A stretch of DNA of 64,000 bases, taken from NCBI GenBank assembly GCA_963377175.1, contig CAUJNA010003731.1:226056-290055 (forward strand), written 5' to 3'. A model generated the notes under the pieces. It had not been told where the DNA came from and made no database searches. It saw only the letters and a list, made by a program, of their open reading frames with translations. Below are positions 1 through 12,983 of this stretch, in pieces. Origin of the DNA: Effrenium voratum (lineage: Eukaryota > Sar > Dinophyceae > Suessiales > Symbiodiniaceae). The number at the start of each line of letters is the position of its first letter. The stretch's first letter is position 1. The translations under genes were made by a program, and so were the position numbers.

Positions 1-175
1 TCCCATACACATTAAATGTGTGTGTGTGTATATCTATTTTGCCAATATGTGCGTGTACATGTGCATTTCAACCATGCATGATGTGATCCCTGGCCCGAAA
101 TCACTCTCGTGGCCGGCGGCATTTTACGGGTGCTTACTGCACTTCCTCCACTCATCAGAACAGCTCCTGAACCAG

Positions 176-3100
176 GTGAAGGAGCTGAATGGCGAGAAGA
201 AGACGGCAAGCATCAAGACGATGTCATCCAACAGCATCGACGAGATCGGATTTGAGCCTCCGGCCGCAACACCTTCGGTTTGGGTAAAGTTTTGGTGTCT
301 AGATCTGTTTTCAGGGGATTGTTCACAGCCAATGGGACATCAAGCAAATTACCCAACCAAAGCGTAGAGGTTCGAGCTTGGCTACGGCCAGTGTGGACAC
401 TTGAGCATTTCTTGCGCATAATATTCGTTCTATCTGCTCCATATCCATGTCCTGCGAGTTTCCCAAATGTCCATTTGCCATCCTCTTCAACCTTTTCATC
501 AACCTACGTTCGCCTTTTCCCGTCGGACCGGATCAGGGCAAGCGGTGTTTTGGCCGCGTAGGACTACTGCATCATCTGCTCGGGCTGCAACTTTGGGCCC
601 TTCAAGCCCATGGGCGAATCTTTGTGGCTCCTTGGTTCGCACAGCGCCCACAGCCGCAGGTTCCATTGGTCAAAAACCAGCGAATTTTTGGGGGATGAAC
701 CACCCCGGTTTTTTAAGTCGACCCTGAAGTCAAGAAGTGGAACGCTGATCCGAACCATCAATTGGGTGTGGGTCAAAATGAAACCACCAGGAATTGGACC
801 GCAGGTTCTCGTCCATGTTTCCACTTACCAGGGCAAGCCATTTTGGGCACCTGTTTCTGACCCACAGCCAAATTGTGGAGATGGATTCGCAGGTTCCCCA
901 CGGTCCACGAAGAAGCGCGTGGCCACAGCGACTGGAAGCACATCGATGAGCGCTTCCTGGAGGGACGCCGCCGACACGTGCTGGAGGACAGTGTGGAACC
1001 CTATTTTGCTGTCCTCCCTTTGCTTCGTTTACTCCTCTGTAGTCCCCAGAGGGGAGGCAGGGAAGGTGGGGAAAGAAAGGGGGAGTGAGAGGGTTAGGCT
1101 GGCCAAGCTGAGCGATGTCCCAGGAGTATCAGAAGCTGCATGACCTCAACAAGAAGAAGTCCACGGTTTTGGTGGTCGGGGCGGGCTTCATTGGCGTGGA
1201 GTGGGTTTCCTGGCACCGCTTAATTCGTGTCTTTGCGAGCTGATTTTCTCTAGACTTTCAGAGCCCCGTTTCGCTGGACCCGCGGAGTCTTTCACGCAGC
1301 AACTAAAGCTCTCACTGCTGAAGGTGATGCACTCCAGATGGGGAAATCCACGATTTGAACCACGAGGTAAAAGGCATTTCAACAATTTGTCCGGCCCGTG
1401 AAATCCTTGAGGGAAGGCCTAAAAATAAGTGGGTTTTCCCTTTGGTTCCCCATGAAAACAACATCAAAACGGGTGTAAACAAAAGACTCACCCAATTCTT
1501 CAGCCTTCGGGGCTAAATGACCAAGGCAACCGAGCTCGAGCACTTCTTCCCGGACTTGCAGCTCTGCCAGATTGTTTCAAGCTGGATCCGTGAGGTGAAC
1601 ACGTTGTTTACAATCATGTTTCCATTACATTTGTGAAGCCGGGGAAGGCATGCTGCCACAGATCATCTTGGTGAGCGGATGCATCGACTGTAGCTCCCCT
1701 AACACATTGGGAAGGCCTCTGCACGTTCTCCCATTCCTATGCTGCCCCTTTCACCCAAAAGCAAACTCAATTTGCAAAAGCGATGGTTTCCTTTCGTTGT
1801 GAACGGGGACATATATCCCTCACTTGGTTGTTTGGATGCTTGGATGGGTGGCTTGATTTGAACCCGGGTTCTAAGGGTAAATTGATCCCACCAAACCCTC
1901 CAGGTAGACTTAAACCTAGTCGTTCTCCTTTTTGGGGGAGGAACCACCCCGGTTTTTTAGGTCGACCCTGAAGTCAAGTGGGACCCCGATCCGAACCATC
2001 AATTGGGTGTGGGTCAAAATGAAACCACCAGGAATTGGACCGCCTGTTTTTTGGTCATGGGCAAGCCATTTTCCAGGGCAAGCCATTTTGGGGTTACCCC
2101 ATTTTTGACCCAGCCAAGTGGCGGGACGCCAAGCCTAAGAGTGCCTGCAGCTAACTCAGGTGATATGGGTGGCTTTCTTAGGTTGGACCCCTCAAATGGC
2201 GGTTTTCCTTTTGGTTTCTCTTTGAAACCAAGCAAAAAAGGAGTGCCCTCATAAAACAGCCGACCGGAGCCAACCGGAGGGAAGCCGAGGAAGATGACCA
2301 TCATCGACTTCCTGCCGCGCTGCCTGGGCCCGCTGCCGGACAGTGCAGCGGACTACTGCTCCGAGTACATGACCGGGGGAGGGGTGAAAAGGCTTGGTGA
2401 ATGGGGCGAATGGGGCGTTGTTTCGGTCCCAAAGGCCAGGGGATGTTGATAGGGATGTCGGATGGATTGCTTCTAGGTCCCCCAGTAGTGCCCTCTTACC
2501 GTTTCGTTAGCAGGGGAGGGTTCCCCTACTAAAATAGACTACAGAAAAAGGGTACCCTGATTCTATCCTCTCTACTGGAGGACCTAGGCTTCGACAGTAC
2601 CGGCATTTCCGCAACCTGGAAGAAGGATCTCGACCTTCCCCCACGCAGCGTTGACAAAACCATGTCGCAGACAAAGAGCATGTGCAGATGAGACAGCCAC
2701 TCTGACCGTACGACCGTTCCTGCACGTTTCCAGGACAGCGGCTGGCATCAAAGAGTTTTACAACTGCAAGTACGACCCAAAGAGCCCAGAGCCTTGGTTA
2801 TCTTGGCTCTTTCTGCGCGTTGCAATGCAGAGCCCTAAGGGCCCTAAATCAGAGAGGTGTGCCAAGAAAATAATCTTTTCTGCAACACAAGTAAGTTCCA
2901 GAACTGACTGATATCGTCGGATATCAGAAGCCGATGCAAAGTCTAAAAGATGTGACCCCGTTGAGCAATCCGCATGATCCGCATGGCTCCCCACAAGCAA
3001 ACAAAACCGCGGCTCCATCTCAGGAGTTCTGGAAGCAGATCGAGCTGCCCAACGGGGCGGACGAGACCTATGTTTGCATCGGTGTCAAGGCCTCCAACTA

Positions 3101-6100
3101 TTTCATGCCCAAGGATACTCTCTCCGACAAGGGCCCAGGACAGAAATCAGTTGCGGAAATCGGCCCCAGCTTCGCTTTGGAGCTTTTCAAGTTTCTTTCT
3201 GCGCGTGGGTGACGGCTTTTTCCAGTCTTAGTTCTAGGAACTTCATTCCCCATGCTTTTCAGCCATGGTTCTTTCCAGAAGCCGGATCCTTTTCCCAGGG
3301 TTTTTAGCGATTCTCTAGAAAGCAGGATTCCTGGAAAGAATGGACATGGAAGTTGCTAGAAACAAGTCTAATGCCAGTCACCAGGTTCCACTTTCTCACC
3401 CCACAATAGAGGAAAAAAACCCAGGGGTGTCCCCAAAGGGGGAGTTACCCCTAAGTGTCTCAGTGCGGCGCTAAATTGCAGGAGGCGGTGGCTGGATCCA
3501 CTTCAACAAGTTCATGCAGGCTGTGGTTGTCAAAACCGTTTTGGTTGATCCCATTTTGGCTGGGATTGGGTGAATTCGCCACCCATTTTAGAACCTATTT
3601 AAGTGGTTGGATTGGGATGTTCACAAAACCAATGGTACCATTTTGGGGCAGGTGCGCCACTCATTTTAGCCTGCTCTATTGGCTTTCGACCCATGGCCAG
3701 GTGACCAAGAAGCCGTCTCTGGGCGGGGGCGTCTGGGCGGATGGCTCCATCTTCGCCGTGGGCGACTGCAACTACGGCTGCATCGGCGAGCCGGGCAACT
3801 GGGAGATGCCCCCGGTGCCCAAGATCTCGTACCCCGGGGAGGAGCAAGCCTACCATGCCTGCCTGAACGTGATGAAGCTTGCGAGCCTCAGTGAGAGAAT
3901 TGGAGAGAGGTGTCTTTGCCAGACTGCCAGCGACTATGGCAAGACATACAAGGTGCCTGAGTGGTCTCCCATCATTCCATGTGGGGGCTTACCATAGACA
4001 TTACGTGCGCAAGTGACTCCCATCATTCTTCCCATTCATTTCAAGCCAAAACGAACCCGGCTTTCTTTGCCGCGCCGATTCTTTTTGGGGGGAGGGTACC
4101 CTCCCTCCAACAAACATACACCTGTGTGACCTGTTTGGGGGTACCCTGTGTAATTTTTTTGCCATGTGGGCTGGCGGGCACCCCCCAAAAATCAGCCCTG
4201 GCCGTCCTTGTGGGCTGAAAAAACGCCAACAAACCGCCCTGGCCGTCCTTTTGGCCTCAAAAAACGCCAACAAACCGCCCTGGCCGTCCTTTTGGCCTCA
4301 AAGAACGCAAACAAACCGCCCTGGCCGTCCAATTTTGGCCTCAAAAAGCACAAACACAGCGCCCTGGCCGTCCGTTTGGCCGTCCTTTTGGCCTCAAAGA
4401 ACGCAAACAAACCGCCCTGGCCGTCCAATTTTGGCCTCAAAAAGCACAAACACACCGCCCTGGCCGTCCGTTTGGCCGTCCTTTTGGCCTCAAAGAACGC
4501 AAACAAACCGCCCTGGCCGTCCAATTTTGGCCTCAAAAAGCACAAACACACCGCCCTGGCCGTCCGTTTGGCCGTCCTTTTGGCCTCAAAAAGCACAAAC
4601 GCCCTGGCCGTCCGTTTGGCCGTCAAAGAACGCAAACAAACCGCCCTGGCCGTCCAATTTTGGCCTCAAAAAGCACAAACACACCGCCCTGGCCGTCCGT
4701 TTGGCCGTCCTTTTGGCCTCAAAGAACGCAAACAAACCGCCCTGGCCGTCCAATTTTGGCCTCAAAAAGCACAAACACACCGCCCTGGCCGTCCTTTTGG
4801 CCGTCCTTTTGGCCTCAAAGAACGCCAACAAACCGCCCTGGCCGTCCTTTTGGCCGTCCTTTTGGCCGCAAAAAACGCCAACAAACCGCCCTGGCCGTCC
4901 TTTTGGCCGTCCTTTTGGCCGCAAAAAACGCCAACAAACCGCCCTGGCCGTCCTTTTGGCCGTCCTTTTGGCCGCAAAAAACGCCAACAAACCGCCCTGG
5001 CCGTCCTTTTGGCCGTCCTTTTGGCCGCAAAAAACGCCAACAAACCGCCCTGGCCGTCCTTTTGGCCGTCCTTTTGGCCGCAAAAAACGCCAACAAACCG
5101 CCCTTGGCCGTTCTTTTGGCCTCAAAGCCAACGCAAGCCCGCCCTGGCCGTCCAATTTTGGCTCAAAAAGCACAAACACACTGCCCTGGCCGTCCTTTTG
5201 GCCGTCCTTTTGGCATCAAAGAACGCAAACAAACCGCCCTGGCCGTCCAATTTTGGCCTCCTGCCGTCCTTTTGGCCGTCCTTTTGGCCTCAAAGAACGC
5301 AAACAAACCGCCCTGGCCGTCCAATTTTGGCCTCAAAAAGCACAAAGGCCGTCCTTTTGGCCGTCCTTTTGGCCTCAAAGAACGCAAACAAACCGCCCTG
5401 GCCGTCCAATTTTGGCCTCAAAAAGCACAAACACACTGCCCTGGCCGTCCTTTTGGCCGTCCTTTTGGCCTCAAAGAACGCAAACAAACCGCCCTGGCCG
5501 TCCAATTTTGGCCTCAAAAAGCACAAACACACTGGGCCGTTCTTTTTGGCCGTCCTTTTGGCCTCAAAGAACGCAAACAAACCGCCCTGGCCGTCCAATT
5601 TTGGCCTCAAAAAGCACAAACACACTGCCCTGGCCGTCCTTTTGGCCGTCCTTTTGGCCTCAAAGTCCAATTTTGGCCTCAAAGCAAACAAACCGCCCTG
5701 GCCGTCCAATTTTGGCCTCAAAAAGCACAAAGGCCGTCCTTTTGGCAAAGAACGCAAACAAACCGCCTGGCCGTCCAATTTTGGCCTCAAAAAGCACAAA
5801 GGCCGTCCTTTTGGCCGTCCTTTTGGCCTCAAAGAACGCAAGCAAACCGCCCTGGCCGTCCAATTTTGGCCTCAAAAAGCACAAAGGCCGTCCTTTTGGC
5901 CGTCCTTTTGGCCTCAAAGAACGCAAGCAAACCGCCCTGGCCGTCCAATTTTGGCCTCAAAAAGCACAAACACACTGCCCTGGCCGTCCTTTTGGCCGTC
6001 CTTTTGGCCTCAAAGAACGCAAGCAAACCGCCCTGGCCGTCCAATTTTGGCATCAAAAAGCACAAACACACTGCCCTGGCCGTCCTTTTGGCCGTCCAAG

Positions 6101-6683
6101 CCCAGCGAGGAATGACAACAAGAACCTGGTGAAGACCTGGTGGCCCTGGGGCGCCGGCATGTTCGCCACCAGCCTGGGCCCCCATGACGCCTGCTTCGTG
6201 GTGGCCGCCAACGAGCCACTCGGCGAAAAAGAAATCGCCGCCAAGGCGAAGCCGCCGGCCGCGGAGCTCAGTTTTTTTTCTTTTTCTGTTTTCTTTTCCT
6301 TTTCTTTTGTTTTCTCTGTTTTTTGCTTTTCCTGAGCTCAGCTTTTCGATTTTGTTGTCTCCGATTTTTGGGGGTTCCCCCGTTTCTTGGTGGGCCCCAG
6401 CAGTGAGCACCTTGTATGTTCCGATGTTGGGTTCCCATTTTGGGTCACGGGCCCAAGAAGGTGATCAGCTTTTTTTTTATGTTTGGGGGCTGTTCTTGGG
6501 CAACTGAGGAACAAGAACTCCGGGTACATGGTGAACTGGTGGATCCCAGCTGCCCTGCAGAAAGAGATCATCGAGACCTCCAAGATCGATGAGTGCCGGG
6601 ACCGCTGGGTGGGCATTTTGATTTGGCACTTTGTGCATCACACGCCCGTCCACCTCTTCGGCCGCGGCCCGTGGTTCTTGTGA
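176..6683 (+). CDS. FAD/NAD-dependent oxidoreductase (NDH-2/AIFM2-like), 5'-partial, 11 exons
   Basis: Pyridine nucleotide-disulfide oxidoreductase family; such enzymes move electrons from NAD(P)H through FAD to quinones or other acceptors. Inferred exons: 176-243, 893-986, 1124-1204, 1526-1560, 2290-2370, 2734-2788, 3024-3132, 3482-3519, 3701-3882, 6110-6265, 6509-6683 (TGA). They join in frame to 358 codons. Visible motifs are a second Rossmann fold (VLVVGAGFIGVEW, 1160-1204) and the C-terminal FAD-contact motif (IFAVGDCNYG, about 3750). The N-terminal FAD Rossmann fold is not seen and should lie upstream of the window. The tail is unusual and tryptophan-rich (WWPWGAGMF, GYMVNWWIP). Donors are GA, GA, GT, GC, GA, GA, GC, GC, GA, GC; every acceptor is AG|G. 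The family is clear, but the exact substrate and subfamily are not. The first exon boundary is the least certain. Confidence 0.75.
698..869 (+). repeat. Composite repeat ending in a family-1 introner-like element (copy 1)
   Basis: The stretch 765-869 is a family-1 element: left end GGTGTGGGTCAAAAT, right end CTGACCCACAGCC. AATTG occurs at 760-764 and again, one base offset, at 871-875, as expected for a 5-bp target duplication. The 65 bases in front are shared with the copy at 1941-2114. It lies in intron 1 of the oxidoreductase gene. Confidence 0.6.
1941..2114 (+). repeat. Composite repeat ending in a family-1 introner-like element (copy 2)
   Basis: Near copy of 698-869: the same leader (AACCACCCCGGTTTTTT, then CCTGAAGTCAAG) followed by the same element. 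Because leader and element are shared together, the two were copied as one unit. It lies in intron 4 of the oxidoreductase gene. Confidence 0.6.
2545..2587. repeat. 43-bp dispersed repeat centred on GGGTACCC
   Basis: AAAAAGGGTACCCTGATTCT continuing into CTCTACTGGAGGACCTAG. A second copy with two differences sits at 11006-11048, inside a pyrimidine-rich microsatellite. Function unknown. Confidence 0.6.
3520..3700 (+). mobile_element. Introner: a family-1 element that forms a whole intron
   Basis: The intron between the exons ending at 3519 and starting at 3701 is almost exactly one inverted-repeat element. It opens GCTGTGGTTGTCAAAAC and closes TTTCGACCCATGGCCAG. CAGG occurs at both edges (3517-3520 and 3698-3701), so a short target duplication supplied the AG of the acceptor and the GC-type donor. 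The family recurs about 15 times in this window. Confidence 0.7.
4196..6100. repeat. Tandem array of about 53/108-bp units inside an intron
   Basis: About 1.9 kb of head-to-tail repeats. The core is GCCCTGGCCGTCCTTTTGGC. One subarray (about 4815-5100) repeats every 53 bp; the flanking parts alternate two variants with a period near 108 bp (AATTTTGGCCTCAAAAAGCA and TTGGCCTCAAAGAACGCAAA). It fills most of the intron 3883-6109 of the oxidoreductase gene. Open frames of up to 723 codons cross it only because the unit contains no TAA, TAG or TGA on this strand. They are not genes. Confidence 0.9.
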
Positions 6684-7199
6684 GTTGCCGCACATGTCGT
6701 GCAGGCAAGGCTTTTTGAGGGCGTTGGGCTTCTATTCGGGACTGCTGCCCGCGCCATGCAAGGCATTGTGTCGATTTTGTACTTAAGCACGTTTTTCAAC
6801 AGACAAGACTTCAGGAGTCTGTTTTGGTTGGAACCTTGGGCGGTGCAGCAGTGCGTCCTGAAGCTTTTGGTTTGGCACATCGTGCGGAGAGCAACGGCCG
6901 CTCTCGCGGCCCGGACATGGGTCACACCCTCGGCGGTTTTCGGTTCAATCACCCAGCCTTCCCCGCGAGAGAGAAGGCAGGCGCAGGCCACAGAAAAAAT
7001 GCCGCCAGCTCGCTTGCAGGAAGCGCTTGCACTGCTTGCAACTTGAAACATGTTGGAACCTTAGGCGAGAGGTCGCAGTTTCAGGTTTCAGAGGCCACCC
7101 AGCGGATCCCACCAAAAGCCATTGGCAGTTCATGCGACACTGCCGAGGCATTCTGCGACGCTGCCTGCTGCGCCAAAGTCGGCACCTCAGAGCTCAATT

Positions 7200-7323
7200 G
7201 GCTGTGGTGGTCAAAACTTTTGGGATTTCATTTTGGGCTAGGTGAATTCGCCACCCATTTTAGAACCTCTATTGGTGCTTGGCTTGGGACACTGGGTACG
7301 ATTTATGGCTGTTGAGCCATGGC
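7200..7323 (+). mobile_element. Family-1 introner-like element with 5-bp target duplication
   Basis: Left end GGCTGTGGTGGTCAAAAC, right end GTTGAGCCATGGC. CAATT directly precedes the element (7195-7199) and follows it (7324-7328). The interior shares the motifs GAATTCGCCACCCATTTTAG with the intron-forming copy at 3520-3700. Confidence 0.65.
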
Positions 7324-8002
7324 CAATTTTGTGGTGAAGCCTGGGATCCGACCTGTGGGCTCCCAGGTCGGCAGCGCCAGAGGCCTGCGGGCCGGTGGGG
7401 CAAGGGGTGGGATGGATGTCGGAAAGCGCTGCAACTTGTGAAGCAGCGCATGTTGTGCGCCTGTGCGCACGCTTGTCTGCTTGTCTGCTTGTTTTTTGGT
7501 TGTTTGTCTGCTCTGCTCTGCTCTGCTCTGCTCTGCTCTGCTCTGCTCTGCTCTCTGCATTGCTTTGCTTTGCCTTGTTTGTGCGTTTGCTTGTTGGTTT
7601 GATTGTTTGTCATTGTTTGTTTGCTTGATTCTTTGCTTTGATTGCTTGCTTGTTTGACTGTTTGGTTGCTTGTTTCTATGTTTGTTTGATGTTTGTTTGA
7701 TGTTTGTTTGTTTGTTTGTGTGTTTGCGCTTTGTTGTATGCTTTTTTGTTTGTTTGTTTGTTTGTTTTTTGTTTGTTTGTTTCTGTGTTGTTTGTTTGTT
7801 TCCGTGTGCACGTGTTTCCGTTTCAAGGGCAAAGAGGTGTTAAAGGGTCAAAGGCTTGGACTCATCCTGTCAGAGCGGTTGGCCAGGAGGCAACTTTGCC
7901 GAGAGCCTCAACGGCACAACTGCAGGCCTCATGAGGGCATTGCGCCCACTCATAGCCCCGGGCCGTGTGTCAGGTCAACGGTTGCAGTGGCACATCATGA
8001 CA

Positions 8003-8107
8003 CCATGTCCTTTGTGGTTGATTTGGTTGAAAAATAGAGGGCCCTGGTTAGCCCGGTGGTTCAATCGCCTACCAGGGCCATCTATTTTCCCAAAAAGGAC
8101 ACCTATG
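8003..8107. mobile_element. Family-2 short inverted-repeat element
   Basis: Contains the family-2 hallmarks: GGTTGAAAAATAGA in the left arm, a central TACCAGGG, and the right arm CCAAAAAGGACACCTATG. Related copies are at 53633-53754 and 61516-61629. No clear target duplication was found here. Confidence 0.55.
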
Positions 8108-9050
8108 GCACACCCACTTTTCATCGGGCACCTATGCCTGGGAAATCCGAATGTTTTGAGTTGCGGGAAGGCCATGGCATCAAAGTCCACGTGAGCCACG
8201 TGCTCAAAACCTGGGTAGATGAAGGTAAGTATGGGACAATCCCCTTGCCATAAATAGCTGCGGATATCCGCCTTCTTAGTTCTTTACATGGTTCTGGGTC
8301 AACCATGTTAATACCGGGTTTTGATTGTGACTCACGTGTCCCATGGACCAAGATGTGCACTCCGCTCTCCGGGCCCGTGTGCCCAGTGTGACAGGGGGCC
8401 CCGCCACCAGACCCGCAGGGTCCTCAGTGGAGAACATGCCTTGACAGGCCATTCCCTGTTTTAGCAGCCATTCTGCTTGGCAGCTGCATAGGGGAACTGC
8501 TTTCGACGATCAAGGCGAAAGCCTCGGAGAGCTTTGAAGGGTTGCAAACTCACAGAGCGGAATGACTGTCGACTTACAACAAATGCCAATTGATTGAGCT
8601 GATGCTTTTGGTCCTGGGTGAAGGCATGTTTTTTTTTTGCTTTTTTTTAGATTTGTCTGGCATCTATGCGCTTGCAGCTCCAAGGAAGCCGAAGGCGCGC
8701 GGATGGGGAGTGTGAGGGTGCCCATGTTGACCCATTATTTTTGCCCTTTGAAAGCTCTCTGCCGAGTCCCCGTTTCTGTGTTCGTGATATCGATGTCGTA
8801 AGGTGTTCTTCGGTGGCCATGTTGGTCAAGATCTCCCAAACAAGCGGCCTTGTACCTAACTTCCCAGCCGAGTTCGCGGGCTATGAAGAAGGCAAGTTCC
8901 AGTGTAAGGTGAAGGACACGCAGGCCATGAAGGTTGACAGTTCGCTGAAGGGGAAAGCAAAGGCCAAAGCCAAGGCCACTAGGGAACTGGCAAAGGCGGA
9001 GAAGGATCAAAAAGGGGAGGCAAGGCCACAGCTAGGGAACTGGCAAAGGT

Positions 9051-9443
9051 GAAAGATCCCAGAGACAGGCCATTTGGATGTGCCAGCAGCTTAAGGATGG
9101 AACGCTGAATCCAGAAAATCTGGAGCGAGGCTATGTACTTCTCAGGGATGAGGTGTAACAGTGGGTGAATGTGCCAAAAGTACAGAAACTGGTGAATCAA
9201 TTCAAGCAGCCGGCAGAGAATTGGTATCATTTCATGTTCGGAGACGCGTGCGGCATCATGGTGGATGGCATCCTTGAAGGTGATAGGGCTTACAAGGTCC
9301 TTTTTTCAGATGAGAAGGACAAGCACTTCTTCTCTTGTGGTGTGGAGGACGGCCATTTTTTCAGATATGGGGGCAATCAATTCTTTGACTTCCTAAACGC
9401 CTATAAAGTGAGGGATTTCGAGGCTGCCACTCTGGCGAGATGA
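9051..9443 (+). pseudogene. Unrecognised open frame with one in-frame stop
   Basis: One frame reads from about 9051 to a TGA at 9441-9443 with a single TAA near 9156. The downstream part (from ATG 9165, 92 codons) has protein-like composition, with charged and aromatic residues and GDRAYKVLFSDEKDKHFF. A lysine/alanine-rich segment (KGKAKAKAKATRELAKA) lies just upstream in another frame, next to a duplicated GGGAACTGGCAAAGG. It could be a decayed gene, an exon pair with a missed intron, or chance. I do not recognise the family. Confidence 0.3.
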
Positions 9444-10839
9444 GGCTAAAATCCACTGGCCTCTACCCACTGGAGGTAGGTCAATCAAACCTACGGCCAT
9501 GGCTACAAGAATCGCCGCCAAATGCAAGCTACCCTGTTGACCTGTAAGGAAAATAAATGAGGACAACCATCATCTTGGGGGTCCCCTAACAACGACACAG
9601 CCATTGCAGGGCACGAGCTCAACACCTGTGCTGCCGCTGGCGGGTGCGGAACTCGAGGATGCCGCAAATCGATGGGTTGGCTTTAAGAGTCTCTCAGGTG
9701 CTGTGTTATTGTCTTGCCACTCGGCATCTGTTCCTTTTGCTGCGAAGCGCGTTAAGCCATGGGCTCACTGGCTGGATTGCTTGGCGAGCTCGGCATGATG
9801 CACATTGTAGCGAAGCCGCCGGCTGAGGCATCGGCGGCCCGAAATCTGCCAGGAGCCGAGGGTCGACTTCCCTTGTGGCTGCATCCGGCAAGATCCGAGA
9901 GGATGGCGCTCTTTCGCCTGGGAATGTTACTGGGGCAATGGCCCAGCGAATCGAACAACGTTTGCTGAGGCGCCCTCCGAGCGAGAGGCGGGAAGACAGG
10001 GTTTTGCTTGAAGATGGCACAGCTTTGATTGAACTGCGCCCTCAAGGTGACCCTGACATTGCCAGCATTGAGCCATGGAGTAAGAAATGAAGAAACTTGT
10101 AGCTGAACCTCTTGCTGTTGGCTCTAGCCCTAACTTAGGCTTCCTCGCCGATTCATCAAGTTCTGAACAGCTCAAGTATCACAAGTGCTTTTACCAGAGC
10201 GCCTTGGTAACAATTGGATGAGGATGTTTTCCTGACCCTGTTGGCTGCAACACCGGCGAACAATCTACGCAATGCTCGCGGGACTATCAATTCGGGTGCT
10301 GGGAGTTATCAGGAGCCTTTCACTTTGGGGGCTCGGAGAAACTCAGTACCAGCGACAATGCCAAATCAAATTTGGAGACAAGAGAGCCAGGTGCGCGCGA
10401 ATTGTTGCTATTCTTAACTCATCGCAATCTCCATCCACAACTATTGGACCGGGCTCATGCAAAGGTTCACTCATTCGAGCTTTGATCTCCCTCCCGGGCA
10501 GGAAAGGCCTAGCGAGTTGGCTCCTCAACGATGCGTAGCCATGGGTTTACTGGCCGACTGGCTGGAGCACGATTGCTTCTGGAAAGACCGACAAAGCCCA
10601 CCGTTCGATGTACAAGATGTGCGACTCAGGTCAGACACTGCAGTGAATCCCAAAGGAGGATGGGTGCAGGCGCGTGTTTTTGCGAGACGCGAGCTGGTTT
10701 GCAACAGGCAGGAGTGCGCAGGGACGCGCGCAGAGAGCCGATGCCAGCAACTCGCCAAGCATTGCCAAGCCAACATAACTTTAGAGCCTCCGGCTCAGTC
10801 CGCCGACATTGTCCTTTCCCTTTTCTCCTTCTTCCTCTC

Positions 10840-11447
<608 letters not shown>

Positions 11448-12548
11448 TGCAGCGTCACGCCCCCCCCCCCTGAGTTGTTTCGATGTCCGGGCACTTCCCC
11501 TTCATGACCCTGAACTGTCTGCTTACTACTGGCTTTGCCCTTGATTTCCCCTTCATGTGCCTGTCATTTTCTCGGTATGTCCGCCTCATTTTCCATGTAT
11601 GTCCCGTTCTTTCGTTGCCAGTCATTTCCCTACATCTCCCGTCGTGCCGATTGGTTTCCTTGTCCTTTGTTTCCCTTTCATTCCCCCTGCGCTCCCCTGG
11701 TTGCATTCTGTCCCTTTCATGTCCCTTTCAGTTCCCCTTTGTTTCCCTTTCATTTCCCTTGCTTTCTTGTCATGTCGACTTCCTATGTCCTCCCCTCATT
11801 TCCGTGCACTTCCTTTCATTTCCCTTTGCTCCCCGGTATTTCCCGCAAAAAAACACGATTTTTCCAGCAAAGAGGACGCTAAGAAGCCAAGAGTTGTTCG
11901 ATATTTTCGGCAAAAGGAGGCAGGAAACCCAAACCAGCAAAGAGCCGGCAGGGGGATTCGAGCCCTTGTTTTGCGACACCGACTACGTTTAGTAGAACGT
12001 CATCAAATTACCGCGCGGTACCCCCCCTAAACCCCACGTATCAGACGTCGGGCGGGGGGGGGGGGGGGGGGGGGTATCCTCTATCCTCTCTTAGGTATCT
12101 GACACGTCTCCGCAATGTCAACCCTTTTGCCATCCGGCTACTCGATTCGCCGTAGAGCAGGTAGGAACTTTGCATTTGTGGCAGGCGGGGCCGTCAGCTG
12201 GAGGCTGGTTTTGGGCTTGTGGGCCAGATGTTCACCCCTGCCTGCGCGTCCTTTGCACCGCAGCTCCAAAGTGCTTGGCTTTGGCTTCGGAAGGCGCACT
12301 GAACAGCACGGTGCGCGGGCCCCAGCCGAAGCCATCATCGTTCCGTGAGTGAGGGCGTGAATGATTCGTAGAGATCAGAGGTGGATATACTGTTTTGAAG
12401 CACATTCCTTGCGTGCGGTCAACTTCCAAAGCGGAGGTTGCCGTTTGCGGTCTTTTTTGGTACAGGGAGGCTGCGCATGTTGCGAGGAGCTCCATCAAGC
12501 CCTTCTCGCCCGTGCAGCTGGGCTGATCAAGATGTGCCCCATCCATAT

Positions 12549-12664
12549 CGCTGTGGGTCAAAACAAATGGTACTATTTTGGGGTAGGTGCACCACCCATT
12601 TTAGTTTTTTTTTTGGGGTAGGGATTGGGATGTTCACTAGGGGTACGGGATTTTGACCCATGGC
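12549..12664 (+). mobile_element. Family-1 introner-like element with CATAT duplication
   Basis: Left end GCTGTGGGTCAAAAC, right end GGGATTTTGACCCATGGC. CATAT lies on both sides (12544-12548 and 12665-12669). The interior carries GGTGCACCACCCATTTTAG and GGGATTGGGATGTTCACT, shared with copies at 28544, 32555 and 34846. Confidence 0.65.
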
Positions 12665-12983
12665 CATATGGGGCTCTTCACCCGTCCCAAAAGGGAAGGC
12701 ACCATGACCAATCAACTTCCTAGCCTTGGGCTGACAGCTCACTCGAAGCCAACGGTTGTCCCTCAGGAGCGAGTCTTCCGATCAAAGCTTCGGGCTGGAC
12801 AACACCTGGCGCGGACCAGGACCAGGACGGGCACAGATGGGCGACAGTCTCTTGGTCTCCTGTTGAGCGCAATTTTCCTCCTCATTCCCCGATGCGGTGG
12901 GGATTGGCATTTGTTTGAAACCAGCTGGCGTTTCCATGTTCGAGAAAGATCGCTGTTGGGAGCGAACCTGGCTTGGAACATAT

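Noticed and set aside
4164..6335. Three long overlapping open frames (490-723 codons) on the + strand
   Set aside because: They are produced by a stop-free 53/108-bp tandem repeat whose period is not a multiple of three. The array lies inside an intron defined by flanking oxidoreductase exons.
11940..12010. tRNA gene candidate (GGGCTCGAATCC on the minus strand)
   Set aside because: Only the T-arm region looks right. Acceptor and D arms do not pair.
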